The notes: a model not told the origin generated them from the sequence alone. Shown: positions 10,264-21,140, counted from the stretch's first letter. The stretch is 64,000 bases of DNA from Basidiobolus meristosporus CBS 931.73 (GCA_002104905.1 MCFE01000459.1:1-64000); one strand, 5' to 3'. A program made the numbers and translations.

Positions 10264-11524
10264 TCATCTTCTCCTGGGTTTTTTTCTCACAGGGATTACT
10301 ACTGAAGCATTTGGTAGTGACTCACTTTGCACATCTATACTACTTCCTGGCTGACTATCATCTTGGCTACTTGTGTATTTGTAGTCAGTATTTTGCCTCC
10401 TAGTTGATGAGTGCAATGCTGCAGCTTGGCCACGCTGAATTGCTCCAACTGAACCAACTGAACCGGCCTGTAGTGCCACGCGCTGACGCGTTCTTTTACT
10501 TGCCAAGGGCTCTGATGGTTGAGGCACTTCATGTTGGTCATCATCAGTCAGTTCACCAGAAGTAACTTGCTGATGGTCAGGCAAAACGGCACGCGCAGGC
10601 ACGCCTTGACACGTTGAGATGGCCCTTGGCTAAGTTTGATGTGATGCCACATGTTGACGTGACTCGGTCCACTCCAATGGACTTGTGTCTAAATGAGCAG
10701 TTTGGCGAGTTCTTGTAGTTTTGCTCTGAAGCGCATGCATTGACCCAACACGCGTGGACTCAAAGCGCGTTGACTCAACGCAGGGTGTTCTGGTAAAGGG
10801 TGTTGGCGTGGTCAGTACTGACATGCGCCGGCACGCTGTGGTTGCAAGAGATGGTAGGGAATCCAGCAAGGCATGCTGGCACAATCTGGACAATGTTGCT
10901 TGCGGTCTGTATTCTTCCTCCTGAAGCTCACCATCTGATTCCTCAAGGTATTCACTTACCCTCTCTGATACTTTGGAGCTGTTGCCTGGATGAGTCCTGT
11001 GTATATTGCTCTCGGAAGCCACTTAGCTCTACTAATATATCACGTAGTACATTAGTCATTTGATGCAAAAACTCATTCAAAATCTCTTTGGTTCCCAAAG
11101 TTGAGGCACAAACAGACGCGTCCAGCCCGTACTGTGCAAATTGCGCGCAAAATTGTTCCCGCGCGGCTTCTTTGTCAAATCCCCTCACTCTCAGCTCATT
11201 CTTGATTTCAATACTTGTCTTGTTATATATCTTTTTACATACATTGGCTGGCATCTTGATGTAGAACTCATGCCACAGCTTTCTACTCAAATTCTTCCAT
11301 CTTTGTTGACTCTCTGAGGTATCTAGTTCTGCTAGATTAATCAGTAGTGCCCAAATATCTGTATGAAGGCTCATCATAGACACATGCGCCATACTAAAAT
11401 CATTTGGCAAGAACTCAAACGGATCCAACATTGACTTTTCCGGTCTGGACCGCGCTTGTGAGCTGGGGGATGGGTTTTGTCTGGGTTGTACTAAAGATGA
11501 GTTGAGGCTTGGTATGGGGACCAT
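10264..11524 (-). pseudogene. Harbinger B ORF1 accessory gene, frameshift plus nonsense
   Basis: It starts at ATG (11522-11524, MVPIPSLNSS) and would end at 10264. The N-terminal 185 residues include a well-conserved block: IWALLIN, W-x2-LSRKLWHEFYIKMPA, then KIYNKTSIEIKNELRVRGF. After 'QSI' a 2-bp deletion relative to element A (near 10965-10975) shifts the frame and gives an early TGA. Farther on, CAG has become TAG (near 10630), splitting the low-complexity C-terminal region. Element A shows the same region open. The function is unknown. By position it corresponds to the second gene of Harbinger elements, but I see no diagnostic Myb/SANT motif. Confidence 0.75.
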
Positions 11525-11841
11525 AGCAACGGATTTGGATACTTATACAGCAGTATATTGGCATCAACCTGGTCTTATATGAAATATATACAAAAACTAA
11601 AGTGATTGTTGAATTTTTCATATATTATGCATGATGCATCTCATATCGCGTTGACATTGATCAGATCACATCAATCGCAGATTTCCTATTTGATTATAGA
11701 CCTATGACTAAAGCATCAATAAAAGTACCAAGGCACTGTTTGCGGATGATTTTTGCGACATAATGATGGGATACATGGCAATTGATGGAGATTTAACCAT
11801 AATGTGTTAAAAATCAGATAAATAATGCAGATCACGCCGAA
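11525..11841. promoter_or_regulatory. Divergent intergenic region of Harbinger B
   Basis: About 317 bp separate the ORF1 start from the upstream edge of the transposase reading frame, so both promoters must lie here or in the ORF1 5' end. The region is AT-rich and the same sequence recurs at 3067-3340 and 13260-13570. I see no unambiguous TATA box, so the promoter role rests on gene arrangement alone. Confidence 0.4.
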
Positions 11842-12768
11842 TTGATTCAAACCGCCTCCATACAATCATCCATCAATTTTAATCTGACTTACTCATCTGA
11901 ATGGTCTTTTCTCATCAATCCCATCACTACCACTGGATTTCCTTTTGACACACTGGAGGAGATCTATACCAAGTACTGTGGACCATCAACCCCAATCTAC
12001 TCAAGGAGATCCCTTGTTAAGCTTCTCTGCTATTACAAGAACTATTGCCCTACAAGGTTTCATCCCACCATCCATGGCAACAAAAGTCCTAGAAGCTTTC
12101 ATTCCCAGCTGACAGCAATGGAGAACCACCTTGCAGAGGGTATGAATGACTTAGAGCAAGCTTGGAATACTAGGTTCAGAAGCTCCAATAGACTTCCATA
12201 TCCCAGAGTGTTCAGCAACAGGTTCCATATCAGGAGTATTTTGGATACCTTCCCAGTGAGGATTAACAGACCTTCTAGAGGGCAGAGGCACTTTTATTCT
12301 GGCAAGTACAAGGCACACTGTGTGAAGTTTCAAGCACTGTCTGACATTGAGGGTAACATCATCTGGTTTAGTGGGCCATTTGCTGGAAGTAGGCATGACA
12401 AAGCACTCTGGGTAGAGAATCATCCTGAATTCAGTAGAGGGGAGAAATGTATGGCAGACTTAGCCTATATAGGAGAGGATTGTCAGAGATTAGGATGTAT
12501 TACAGCTTATAGGAAGCCAAGGAATGGTGTGCTTAGCAGGAAGCAGAAGCTCTACAATGAGATATTTAATCATTTCAGAGTAAGTGTAGAGCACACATTT
12601 GGATATCTGAAGAGATTCAGCATATTGGCAGGTAAATACAGAGGAAAGTCATATATAGGTGAAAACAGCAGAATAGGTAAAATAGTTAAGATACTTATTA
12701 ATGCACAGTATGTTCATACAAGAAGACATCCACTGAGAGAAATGTGTCTGGAGCATTATGAAGAGTAA
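11842..12768 (+). CDS. PIF/Harbinger-type DDE transposase (DDE_Tnp_4-like)
   Basis: One open frame of about 308 codons, ending at the stop 12766-12768. Counting from 11842, the acidic triad is probably D135 (ILDTFPVRI), D186 (GSRHDKALW) and E250 (RVSVEHTFGYLKRF), a spacing and context typical of Harbinger transposases, which cut and rejoin transposon ends. An N-terminal block (residues 33-120, with SLVKLLCYYKNY and RFRSSNRLPYPR) precedes the catalytic core. The frame is open upstream to 11803 but has no ATG before about codon 93. The start is therefore uncertain: a short upstream exon or a non-ATG start is possible. It is divergent from ORF1. Confidence 0.85.
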   Translation: MIQTASIQSSINFNLTYSSEWSFLINPITTTGFPFDTLEEIYTKYCGPSTPIYSRRSLVKLLCYYKNYCPTRFHPTIHGNKSPRSFHSQLTAMENHLAEGMNDLEQAWNTRFRSSNRLPYPRVFSNRFHIRSILDTFPVRINRPSRGQRHFYSGKYKAHCVKFQALSDIEGNIIWFSGPFAGSRHDKALWVENHPEFSRGEKCMADLAYIGEDCQRLGCITAYRKPRNGVLSRKQKLYNEIFNHFRVSVEHTFGYLKRFSILAGKYRGKSYIGENSRIGKIVKILINAQYVHTRRHPLREMCLEHYEE

Positions 12769-13573
12769 ATAAAGCAAGGAAAGCACTATTCTGAGCAACA
12801 TAAGTAAGATTGAGTAAAATTACCAGTAACTGTATCATACCACTGGCATCATGGTAGAAATTATAGTGCCAGATAGTGCCGTAGAGTGCCAGATTGATCC
12901 AGCACTATAAATAGGCTGGCACTATGTGGCACTATCCAACAGAACAAGTCTATTTATACCCTCTGCAAGGTGGTTCTCCAGTGCTGTCAGCTGGGAATGA
13001 AAGCTTCTAGGACTTTTACTACCATAGATGGTGGGATGAAACCTTGTAGGGCAATAGTTCTTGTAATAGCAGAGAAGCTTAACAAGGGATCTCCTTGATT
13101 AGATTGCGGAAGATGGACCACAGTACTTGGTATAGATCTCCTCTAGTGTATCAAAAGGAAATCCTGTGGTAGTGATGGGATTGATGAGAAAACACCATTC
13201 AGATGAGTAAGTCATATGAAAATTGGAAAGGATTGGGCTGAGATGCTTTGATTTGATTTGGCGCAATCAGCTTTATTTATCTCATTTTCCATGCATTATG
13301 ATTAAATCTCAATCAATTGCCATGTATCCCATCATTATGTTGCAAAAATCATCCTCAAACAATGGCTGAGTATTTTTATTGATGTTTTACTCACAAGTCT
13401 ATAATCAAATAGGAAATCTGTGATTGATGTGATCTGATTTGTGTCAAAGCAATCCAAGATGCATCATGCATAATATATGGAATATTCAAAAATCACATTA
13501 GTTTTCATATATATTTCATATAAGACCAGTTTGATGCCTATACACCACTATACAAGTGTCCAAATCCAACACT

Positions 13574-15894
13574 ATGGTCCCTATACCAAGTCTCAACTCT
13601 TCTTCAGCTCAAATCAGACAAAACCCATCCCCCAGCTCACAAGCATCGTCCGTACTGGAAAAGGCAATATTGGATCCGTTCAAGTTCTTGCCAAATAATT
13701 TCAGTATGGCCCAAGTTTCTATGATGAGCCTTCATACAGATATTTGGGCACTACTCATTAATCTAGCAGAACTATATACCTTGGAGAGTTGACAGAGATG
13801 GAAGAACCTGAGTAGAAAGTTGTGACATGAGTTCTACATCAAGATGCCAGCAGATATATGTAAGAAGATATATAACAAGACAAGTATTGAAATCAAGAAT
13901 GAGCTGAGAGTGAGGGGATTTGACAAGGAAGCCACACAGGAACAATTTTGCATACAATTTGCACAGTACAGACTAGACGCGTCTATTTGTGCCTTGACTT
14001 TGGGAACCAAAGATATTTTGAATGAGTTTTTGCCTCAAATGACTAATGTATTACATGACATATTAGTAGAGCTAAGTGGCTTCCAAGAGCAATACTCACA
14101 GGACTCATCCAGGCTACAGTTGCAAAGTATTAGACAGAGGGTAAGTGAATACCTTGAGGAATCAGAAGGTGAGCTTCATGAGGAGGAATTCAGACCGCAA
14201 CCAACATTGTCTAGATTGCACCAGCACACCTTGCTGGATTCCTTACCACCCCTTGCAACTTCAGCGCGCCTGCGCACATTGTAGTGGGGTGACAGTGACA
14301 CCCACTGACAGATGTGCTCATTCCCATATTTACTACTTCCCTATATCTCTACTACACTTATTTTAGTTTTGTCCCATTTGTCTTACCTGATCAGTACTAT
14401 CCCATAAGCTGGTTGACTATTACACCTGCTTACTGTATTCCATAAGTTGTCCTTCACTCTATGTAAGATTACTAGCTATAAGTGCTTCTATATTAGGCAA
14501 GTATCCATACTAGTACCCATGACACATGATCAACCCCTGTCACCATCCCTACCATTTCCATACCATATATGGTATCCCTATGTTATACAGGTTTCAGAAT
14601 ACTGATTCCTGATTGGTTGGATGTGCTGTGCCTCTTAGAACCTTCCAGCTTCTGCTTAGAACATTCTTTGGTCATTCTGATGTCATTAAGATTTCTATTG
14701 ATATCTAAAACCTTCTGGAACACCATGATTAGTGATCACTTAGCCAGTAAGAAAAGTATATAAAGGAGGCTATCCCTCATCAATAAATCATTATCCCTTT
14801 GATCAATATACCAACTTGTGGATTAGTGTGATCACTGCTACCCGCTGCTACCTGAACTTCCAACCCCAGATCACAGGACACTCCCAGGAAACTGCGCTGA
14901 CAGCCAACTGACCTTGGAGGCACTACTTATGAGGAATACTCAGAGTAGGTATCTGTTATTATATTTGATTCTTTCCCAATTTGTTCTTGTACAGGCAAAG
15001 GTACTTTTATGTCTTTGTAACTATTGACCACAGCTGCATTCTTATCAAGTCCCTGCTGGTGGAGTTTATAGTTGTTTTGACTTTGGAAGCTTTAGTACAT
15101 TGTCATCTCAAAGGACTCTGAACCCAGCACATACTTTTGTTAAGACACCAACTAAGTTGGGGATTGTAGCTCAATAGCTTTCCCTTGACAAGCTTGTGGC
15201 TTCATTCCCCATCATATTAGATTAGAGACAGAACCCAAGTATTCCTAGCAAGCCTTTGCCAGAGATTATTGAACCCAGTGAACACCTCTCACACAAAACA
15301 CTTGAGAAGTGTTGGACGTATCTCTCCCTTGGACTTATACACCACCACAATGTCAGTCAAAACTACACCAACACCCTTCACAAGAGCGCCCTGCATTGAC
15401 TCAATGTGAATTGGGTAAACACACGCACTTCAGAGCAATCCACCAGAACCTGCCAAACTGCTCAAAAAGACACAAGTCCATTGGAGCAAGCCAAATCATG
15501 TCAACAAGCGGCATCACATTGAACTCAGCCAAGGGCCAAGCCAGCACATCAAGTTGCATCTGCATGTGCCATTACACCTGACCATCAGCAAGTTTCTACT
15601 GGTGAACTGACGGATGATGACCCACATGAAGTGCCTCCACCACCAGAGCCTTTGGCAAGTAAAAGAACATGTCAGCACATAGCACTGCAGGCCAGCTCAG
15701 TTGCATCATCCGGAGCAATTCAGCGTGGCCAAGCTGCAGTATTGCACTCATCAACCGGGAGGCAAAATACTGTCTACAAATACACAAGTAGCCAAGATGA
15801 TAGTCAACAAGAAAGTAATTTAGGTGTGCAAAGTGAATAACTAACAAATGCTTCAGTAATAATCCCTGTGAGAAAAAAGCCTAGGAGAAGATGA
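13574..15894 (+). pseudogene. Harbinger C ORF1, interrupted by element X
   Basis: It starts at ATG 13574 with the same MVPIPSLNSS opening as element B. A TGA near 13790 follows 'LYTLES' where element B reads SQQRW. From 13844 the frame is open again through the conserved block and the REYLEES-type acidic segment to 14279, where X copy 2 interrupts it. The gene resumes at 15350 and reaches the basic C-terminal tail, with the expected stop at 15892-15894. Further stops lie in the second part (for example near 15838). Many CpG codons of element A have become TpG or CpA here. Confidence 0.75.
14280..15349. repeat. Solo LTR-like element X, copy 2
   Basis: It starts TGTAGTGGGG and ends CCACCACA, 1070 bp long. 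The flanks are ACAT (14276-14279) and ATGT (15350-15353). Element A shows ACGT at the same ORF1 site, so both are the 4-bp duplication ACGT, with the CpG deaminated on opposite strands. It contains the same TATA-like and AATAAA-like sequences as copy 1 and no gene. Confidence 0.75.
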
Positions 15895-16637
15895 TGCAAT
15901 TGCATTGAGTTGCTGTTATCTGTAATGAACCAAACAACTCATTTATTTTGCAAACCACATTGAGCCATTGCAAATCAGTGATCTCTAAATTTTTGATATA
16001 AGCAATATTAAGGTTGTCTCACACTTGAGACAGGACCGCTATGAATAGACACCCTGCATATGCATACATCATCTGTGACACCAGTGCAGCCATTTGATCT
16101 GATTTGCACCCATACAATTGGTTGTGTGCTAGCTATGACACCTGGTCCAATCACTAGGATCAGGGATTTACTTGCTTAATGGGCAAAATGGGATATTTGA
16201 TGGCAAATCAGGTAACTTGTGTATTGATCAATGAGCCAATTGGGGGCTGAAAGCTTCAGGGTACTTTTGGACCAATTAACCACTGAGATACCATGCAATT
16301 GGGGTGATGGTTACCAAAATGGTAAGTATCAGTGTAGCTTATAGTGTGATATGCATTTATTTCCATTTTCATTGAAGAAACATATCCAAATACTGGGTTT
16401 TACCTACCATAATAGCGGTATCCAATTGCAGACGTGATGCAAACAATGCAAGTGGGCACAATCTTTTGTGCATACTTCATTGTGTCAGATTGTGCTATAG
16501 TGTGCAAGATTGTCCCACATGGTGCAAAATTGTCCAAGAGCAATTCAGCCTACTGGTAGCTACAATATTGCGCCCAATTGTTCTTAAAGACCATGGATTG
16601 TGCCGTGCACCCTGGCAGAGTACAATGGAAGAGGTCT
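15895..16637 (+). repeat. ORF1-side subterminal arm of Harbinger C
   Basis: This is non-coding and aligns with 721-1463. It has fewer CpG sites than element A and a mutated terminus (GAGGTCT in place of CAAGTCT). Confidence 0.7.
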
Positions 16638-16640
16638 AAT

Positions 16641-17539
16641 CTTCTGTCATATGGAAGGTGAGTTCTGAGTCCTCTTCAAGTTCATCCTCCTTGTTACTAT
16701 GCTCCAGGGCCTCAATGTGGTTAAATTTTTGTGATGGCTGGTGTCCGTTTCTTCTCCAAGGGCAGTACTTTGCAATATGTCCCTGCTGGTGGCAATTGCA
16801 GCAAAGTCCTTTCTTCTTACATTCTTCTGATGAAGGTTTCTTCTGCATAGCATCTATTTCCATTGGCACTGCTTCTGATTGTCTTCTTGCATAGTGATTG
16901 CAGTCTCTCTGATTAGTCATTGAGGGCTCCCCAACTCCAAACATAGCTGAGTCATAGTCAAAGGCAATCTTGATGGCTGCTTCAATAGTCTAAGATCCTC
17001 AATTATTCACTTCCTTACAAGTTCTTTCTTACAACCAATCAATAAAGTATTCAACTTGATCCAGAGGGTCCATTATTTCAATTTGCCCAAGTAGACATCT
17101 ATATTCATAGATGTACTCTTGGACCATTCCTTACTGTCTGAGTTTCTTCAGCTTTCTTCTTAGCAGTGTCTGTAGTTGTGGGGGTCAAAGGCATCCTGAA
17201 CTTCTGGCACAAACTCATCCCAGGTAGAGATTGTAGAGTATCCCATCATGGTGGCTCACCTGCACTTGTTGTGGTACCACTGAAAAGCTGCATCTGCCAG
17301 GTAAGAGGCTGCAAAATGTAACTTGCTTTCTGGAGCAATTCAGTTGGCCTTGAAAGCTTCTTGAATCTGGAAGAGCTAAGTTCCAGGTTTTCATTGACTC
17401 TATCATGGTATCAGTTGACCTTCACACTAAAGTTGCTTGTAACAGGGTTTTGCTGGCTTTGGGCCATGGAAGTCATTCCTTGTTGCTGCTGGGCCAGGAA
17501 TTGTTGCATAGTATTCTTCCATTCTGAATTTTTGGACAT
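16641..17539 (-). pseudogene. Gypsy-3 gag remnant
   Basis: The likely start is ATG at 17537-17539 (MSKNSEW), equivalent to the gypsy-1 start. Matches to gypsy-1 Gag continue through the capsid-like region. The zinc knuckle region ([18 protein letters not shown] pattern) is near 16756-16800 and the acidic linker near 16641-16700. The frame is broken by several stops between about 16990 and 17400. Harbinger C cuts the coding sequence at 16640. Gag would package the element's RNA; this copy cannot make it whole. Confidence 0.8.
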
Positions 17540-17600
17540 CTTGAGGGAGGCTTCTTTTTTCTTCAGGAGGGATGTTTCTGGTTATTGCTACTATCAATAT

Positions 17601-17865
17601 TACAAGTCTTGGTATACAAGTTGTAGAGGAATAAGGAGTTTAGCTAGTATTGTATTCACTAAAATGGTAACTGATCTTTATTGAGGTTCCAGCAGCTCCT
17701 TATATACATTTTGCCAGATCAATTGCTGACTAATTGTATTTCCTAATGTAGGCTATGGCTGACAACTCATTTGATTGCATCATCATCACCCAATGAGTTC
17801 CTACTTAATAAATCTACTCCTGACTGATAAGGATCTGCCGATTCATTTGCTAATTATTCCAGAAT
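17601..17865 (-). repeat. Truncated 5' LTR of gypsy-3
   Basis: On the minus strand it matches the last 260 bp or so of the gypsy-1 LTR, including the complement of TATATAAGG near 17699-17707. The first 100 bp or so of the LTR are missing; copia-A LTR sequence begins at the break near 17866. Confidence 0.75.
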
Positions 17866-19235
17866 AGCCAAGATCCAACTAGCACTTTTACCATTATTGT
17901 GTAATTGCCCTGAAACTGCTACAGAATGCTCCTGAGTATTCTGAGACTCTTCTCACTCAATGTTATAGCTGCATTACATCTGTAAATGTTTCAATACAGA
18001 GCATTCTAATGAATAAGTAACGGTTCAACTATTAGCATTCTCTCTTGATAAGTTTCTTGTATCCAAAACATATCTTATATTCAAACAGGTTTTAAGCCCC
18101 AATTCCCTTAATCTGTTTCAAAGATGACTTCTACAACTAAACAGAAAAATACAAACATCCTTCCTGTAAAACAGAGGTTTGATAGGAATAACTACAGACT
18201 CTGAAGAGTAAAGATGCAGATCCTCCTTCAAGAAAGAAAGCACTGGATTATAGTGACAGGAAAGGAAGTTGGGTCAAAGGAACAGAAGAAGTTTCCAAGT
18301 GTTGAGAGAAGGAGAAGAAAGATGCTAATGCCAACGTTTATATCAACAAGATTCTTTTGTTGGACAAATTCAAGCTTATAGCAATGTTAAAACTGCACCA
18401 AAGTTCTTAGAGTAAACTTTCAGGGCAAAGTAGACCGCAAGCAAGCTTTATTCAAGAAAGAGTTCATTAATATGATGCATAAGTCAGAAGATGATATGCT
18501 TCAACTCATCAACAGAATAGATAGAGTTGTAGAAGAACCTTGCAGTGTTAATGCTGGTGAGGATGATGACGTTAGGATACATTGTCTACTTTGCAGCCTA
18601 CCAGCTAAGTATGCACCACTGATGTATTCTTTTGAAAGTAGTGAAGACAATCTGATATTTCACTACGTCAAAGAAAGACCTCTCCAAAAGATCTAAGAAA
18701 ATGCTTCATTAAGCACAGAAAGACACACAAAAAAAAGGGAAAGCAACAAATCTGGAGAATACCTGGCTGATATAACAATTGTAAGAAGCCTGGACATTGG
18801 GCAAGAGAATGCAAGAAGAGGCAGGAAGAAATAAAATATATATTAGAGCAGGCAAGCCATAGAAACTCAGACAAATGGCCATTTTTAACTGTACAGGATA
18901 GTGCAAATAACTAATGTTAAGAATGGTGTATTGACTCTGTAGCATTGCTGTATAGTGGCTGTGTAAAGGAGTGGTTTAAAACTTAAGTACTATCAATGCC
19001 AGTAAGTTAATCTGGGAGGCAACTCTTTATTAGAAGCTACTGCCAGTGTGTCTACACAGCTTAATATGACTGATATCTCAGGGGCAACAATATAAGAGCT
19101 AACTGACTTACTCATATGCTTGGAGTAGTCAAGAACTGCTTCTCATTGAGTAAGCAACTACTTGAGGGCTAAATTTGGTTTTTACTAAGCTGAGCTCCTC
19201 CATATTTAGTGAAAATTGATGCTGCTTATTGATGA
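17866..19235 (+). pseudogene. Copia-A copy 3: partial LTR, gag and protease remnant
   Basis: The last 230 bp or so of a copia-A LTR (17866-18100) are followed by a decayed primer-binding region and a gag gene beginning with ATG near 18126. The translation matches the Gag at 31128-31859: the UBN2-like body (18470-18690) and a zinc knuckle region near 18780-18820. A protease remnant near 18925-18970 has lost its DSG motif. Numerous frameshifts and stops are present. It ends at about 19235, where an inverted copia-A fragment starts. Confidence 0.7.
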
Positions 19236-19238
19236 AAA

Positions 19239-19905
19239 GACAAAATATCCAAGCAGCTGTGGTGGTATTAGAAGTATGAATTTGCCCTATGTAGGAATAT
19301 TGCACATTGATACATATAGCATTAAGGTTTTATTGCTCCTTTTCTTAAAGCTTTTCAACTTTGTCTGCTGTGCTGTTGGGCTTAACTTTTTTTCCCACTA
19401 CTATATTCTAAACCTCTCTTTCCTCAAGGTGAATCTGCATCTTGATTCTACAAAGTGCTTAGTTATTCTTATCAAACCTCTCTTTTACAGGGGAGAGGTT
19501 TAAATTGCTCTGTTTACTGACAGAAGTCTTCATTAGGGTAGATTAAGGGAATGGGAGCACATAAACTGTTGTATTTTTTGAAGTGTTCTGGATATATGGA
19601 ACTTATCAAGATAGAATGACAATAGTTGAGCTGTTGTTTTTCTGTAAAGAGGCGCTACTGTACTATCTTTGAAGAAGTAATACAACTACAATGCTAAGTA
19701 AGTAGAGCTTCTTAGCATTCAGGAGTATTACAAAGCAGTATTTGGGCTAGTGCAGAGTGCCAATGAGCTCTTGACCAAAAAGCAATAATTGAAGTATTAT
19801 GGATCTCAAAGAAAGTGTCAAAGTTAGGGCTATCAAATAGTCCTACAGTGACTGGGACCAGTCCAGAATAATCCGGTCTATATTTGGCTGATGAAAGATA
19901 CCAGA
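19239..19905 (-). pseudogene. Copia-A copy 4: inverted LTR and gag start
   Basis: On the minus strand, 19905-19574 matches most of a copia-A LTR, and 19560-19239 matches the first 110 codons or so of copia-A gag with stops. It lies head to head with copy 3, so the two form an inverted pair that does not share a breakpoint with an LTR end. Confidence 0.6.
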
Positions 19906-20771
19906 TGGTCTCATATGTTTACACAAACAGACTTAATATTGTATATATCACAAATTTAGTGTACATTTGTGTACTATGCTTAGATTTAAGCTGCAAAAGA
20001 ATGTATTGCTTAAATCATGACAGATGATTGCAGCTCAACACAATGGCATTGTCACCTCCTAGTTTTTTTTCACAAAGAGAAGCCAAATCACTCCAGCAGG
20101 TGTTACATAGCCTTGCTCTGACTCCTTTGACTTGCCAAAGGCTCCTATGATGAAGGTACTTGTGGTGGGTCTTTGTCAGTCAGTTCTCCAGATGTAAATT
20201 GCTGCTGGCCAGGTTTGACATCATGAACAGGCACAACATGAAATACTGTCATGGGCCCTGGCTTAGCTTGATGTGATGCTGTATGTATAGGTAACTTGGC
20301 CTGTGCATGTAGACTTGTGTCTAATTAGGCGGCTTGGCAAGCTCTTGTAACTTTGCTCTGAGCTATGTATCTTGACCTAACATGCATTAACTTAGTGAAT
20401 GATGCTCTTGCCACAGATGCCAGTGTAGATTGAAATGAAGTGCTCCAGCTCACTATTATTTCAAGACTTGTAAAAAATCCAACCAGGTATGCTGGTTGTA
20501 TCTTGCCTCAGTTGCACATGGTTGGTTTTATTCCTCTTGAGGTAAGCTTGCATGTTTCTCAAGATATTCACCTACCTGCCTTCCAATTTCTTGAAACTGA
20601 TGCCTCAGTAAGTCTTGGGAAATTGATCTTGAATGCAACTGCACTCTTCCCATTTTTCACATAGACATTAGTAACTTGAGACAAAAAGTTATTCAAGATC
20701 TTCATTGTTCCCAAAGCTAGGGCACAAACATATGCATCTGGTTGGTAGTGCACATGTTGTGTGTGTAGTTG

Positions 20772-21139
20772 TGTTATGATCTGCCGCTTGAATGTTTAAG
20801 TTAGATCAGTTTTTAGTCAAATCAGTTAGTATATGTTTAGGTTATCAGTACATCAGTATTATCTATGAAATCAGTAGCATTAGTCAGCAAATGAATCAGC
20901 AGATCCTTATCAGACAGAAATAGATATATTAAGTAGGATCTTATTGGGTGATGATGATGCAATCAAATGAGTCATCAGCCACAACCTACATTAGGAAATA
21001 CAATTAGTCAGCAATTGATCTGGCAAAATGTATATAAGGAGCTGCTGGAACCTCAATAAAAATCAGTTCAAGTTTTAGTGAATACAATACTAGCTAAACT
21101 CCCTATTCCTCTACAACTCTTATACCAAGACTTGTAACA
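20772..21139 (+). repeat. 5' LTR of gypsy-1
   Basis: It begins TGTTATGATC and ends TTGTAACA. The TATA-like sequence TATATAAGGA is at 21031-21040 and AATAAA is at 21055-21060. Related copies are at 25342-25709, 38529-38894, 32882-33248 (inverted), 5357-6797 (inverted, split), 17601-17865 and 27838-28137. Confidence 0.95.
21031..21040 (+). promoter_or_regulatory. TATA box of the gypsy-1 LTR promoter
   Basis: TATATAAGGA lies 109 bp before the LTR end, as expected for the U3/R boundary region. It is conserved in the other gypsy LTRs of the window. Confidence 0.6.
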
Positions 21140-21140
21140 T

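Larger units (their letters stand above)
9521..12951. mobile_element. Complete PIF/Harbinger-type element B (3431 bp)
   Basis: The termini are AGACTTGTTCCATTG and, at the other end, the complement of AGACTTGTTCTGTTG, so the inverted repeats are short and imperfect. ATT at 9518-9520 and 12952-12954 is the 3-bp target duplication typical of the superfamily. The target is element C's transposase gene. Two genes are transcribed away from each other: ORF1 (minus, 10264-11524) and the transposase (plus, 11842-12768). The transposase frame is open; ORF1 is broken. Confidence 0.9.
8960..13260 (-). pseudogene. Harbinger C transposase, split by element B
   Basis: The 5' half lies at about 12955-13260 and the 3' half at about 8960-9517, both minus strand. 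The intact homologue is at 11842-12768. In the 3' half the second catalytic Asp (GSRHDKALW, near 9265-9290) and the catalytic Glu (RVRVEHKFGYLK, near 9060-9095) are still readable. A premature TGA follows the 'ILAGKY' block near 9021-9023. Element B is inserted between the codons for 'AEGM' and 'DLEQ', flanked by ATT on both sides. Confidence 0.85.
8725..16637. mobile_element. Harbinger element C, host of two further insertions
   Basis: The left end AGACTTG (8725) continues with GTGCCAC words like the transposase-side terminus of element B. The right end is GAGGTCT (16637), a mutated ORF1-side terminus. The flanks are ATT (8722-8724) and AAT (16638-16640). Gypsy-1 carries ACT at the equivalent gag position, so this is a 3-bp duplication with substitutions. 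The gypsy-3 gag reading resumes directly on the other side. Without the nested element B and the second X, element C would be about 3.4 kb, like B. Confidence 0.85.
5357..17868 (-). mobile_element. Ty3/gypsy element 3, nested and decayed
   Basis: This is a minus-strand relative of gypsy-1: 3' LTR at 5357-6797, pol at 6798-8721, gag at 16641-17539, and a truncated 5' LTR at about 17601-17865. Its pieces are separated by later insertions: element X at 5713-6781 and Harbinger C at 8725-16637. An internal deletion of about 1.3 kb removed the end of RNase H and most of the integrase; the joint lies near 7025-7030. It is far more diverged than gypsy-1 and gypsy-2 and is the oldest layer of this nest. 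Confidence 0.85.
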
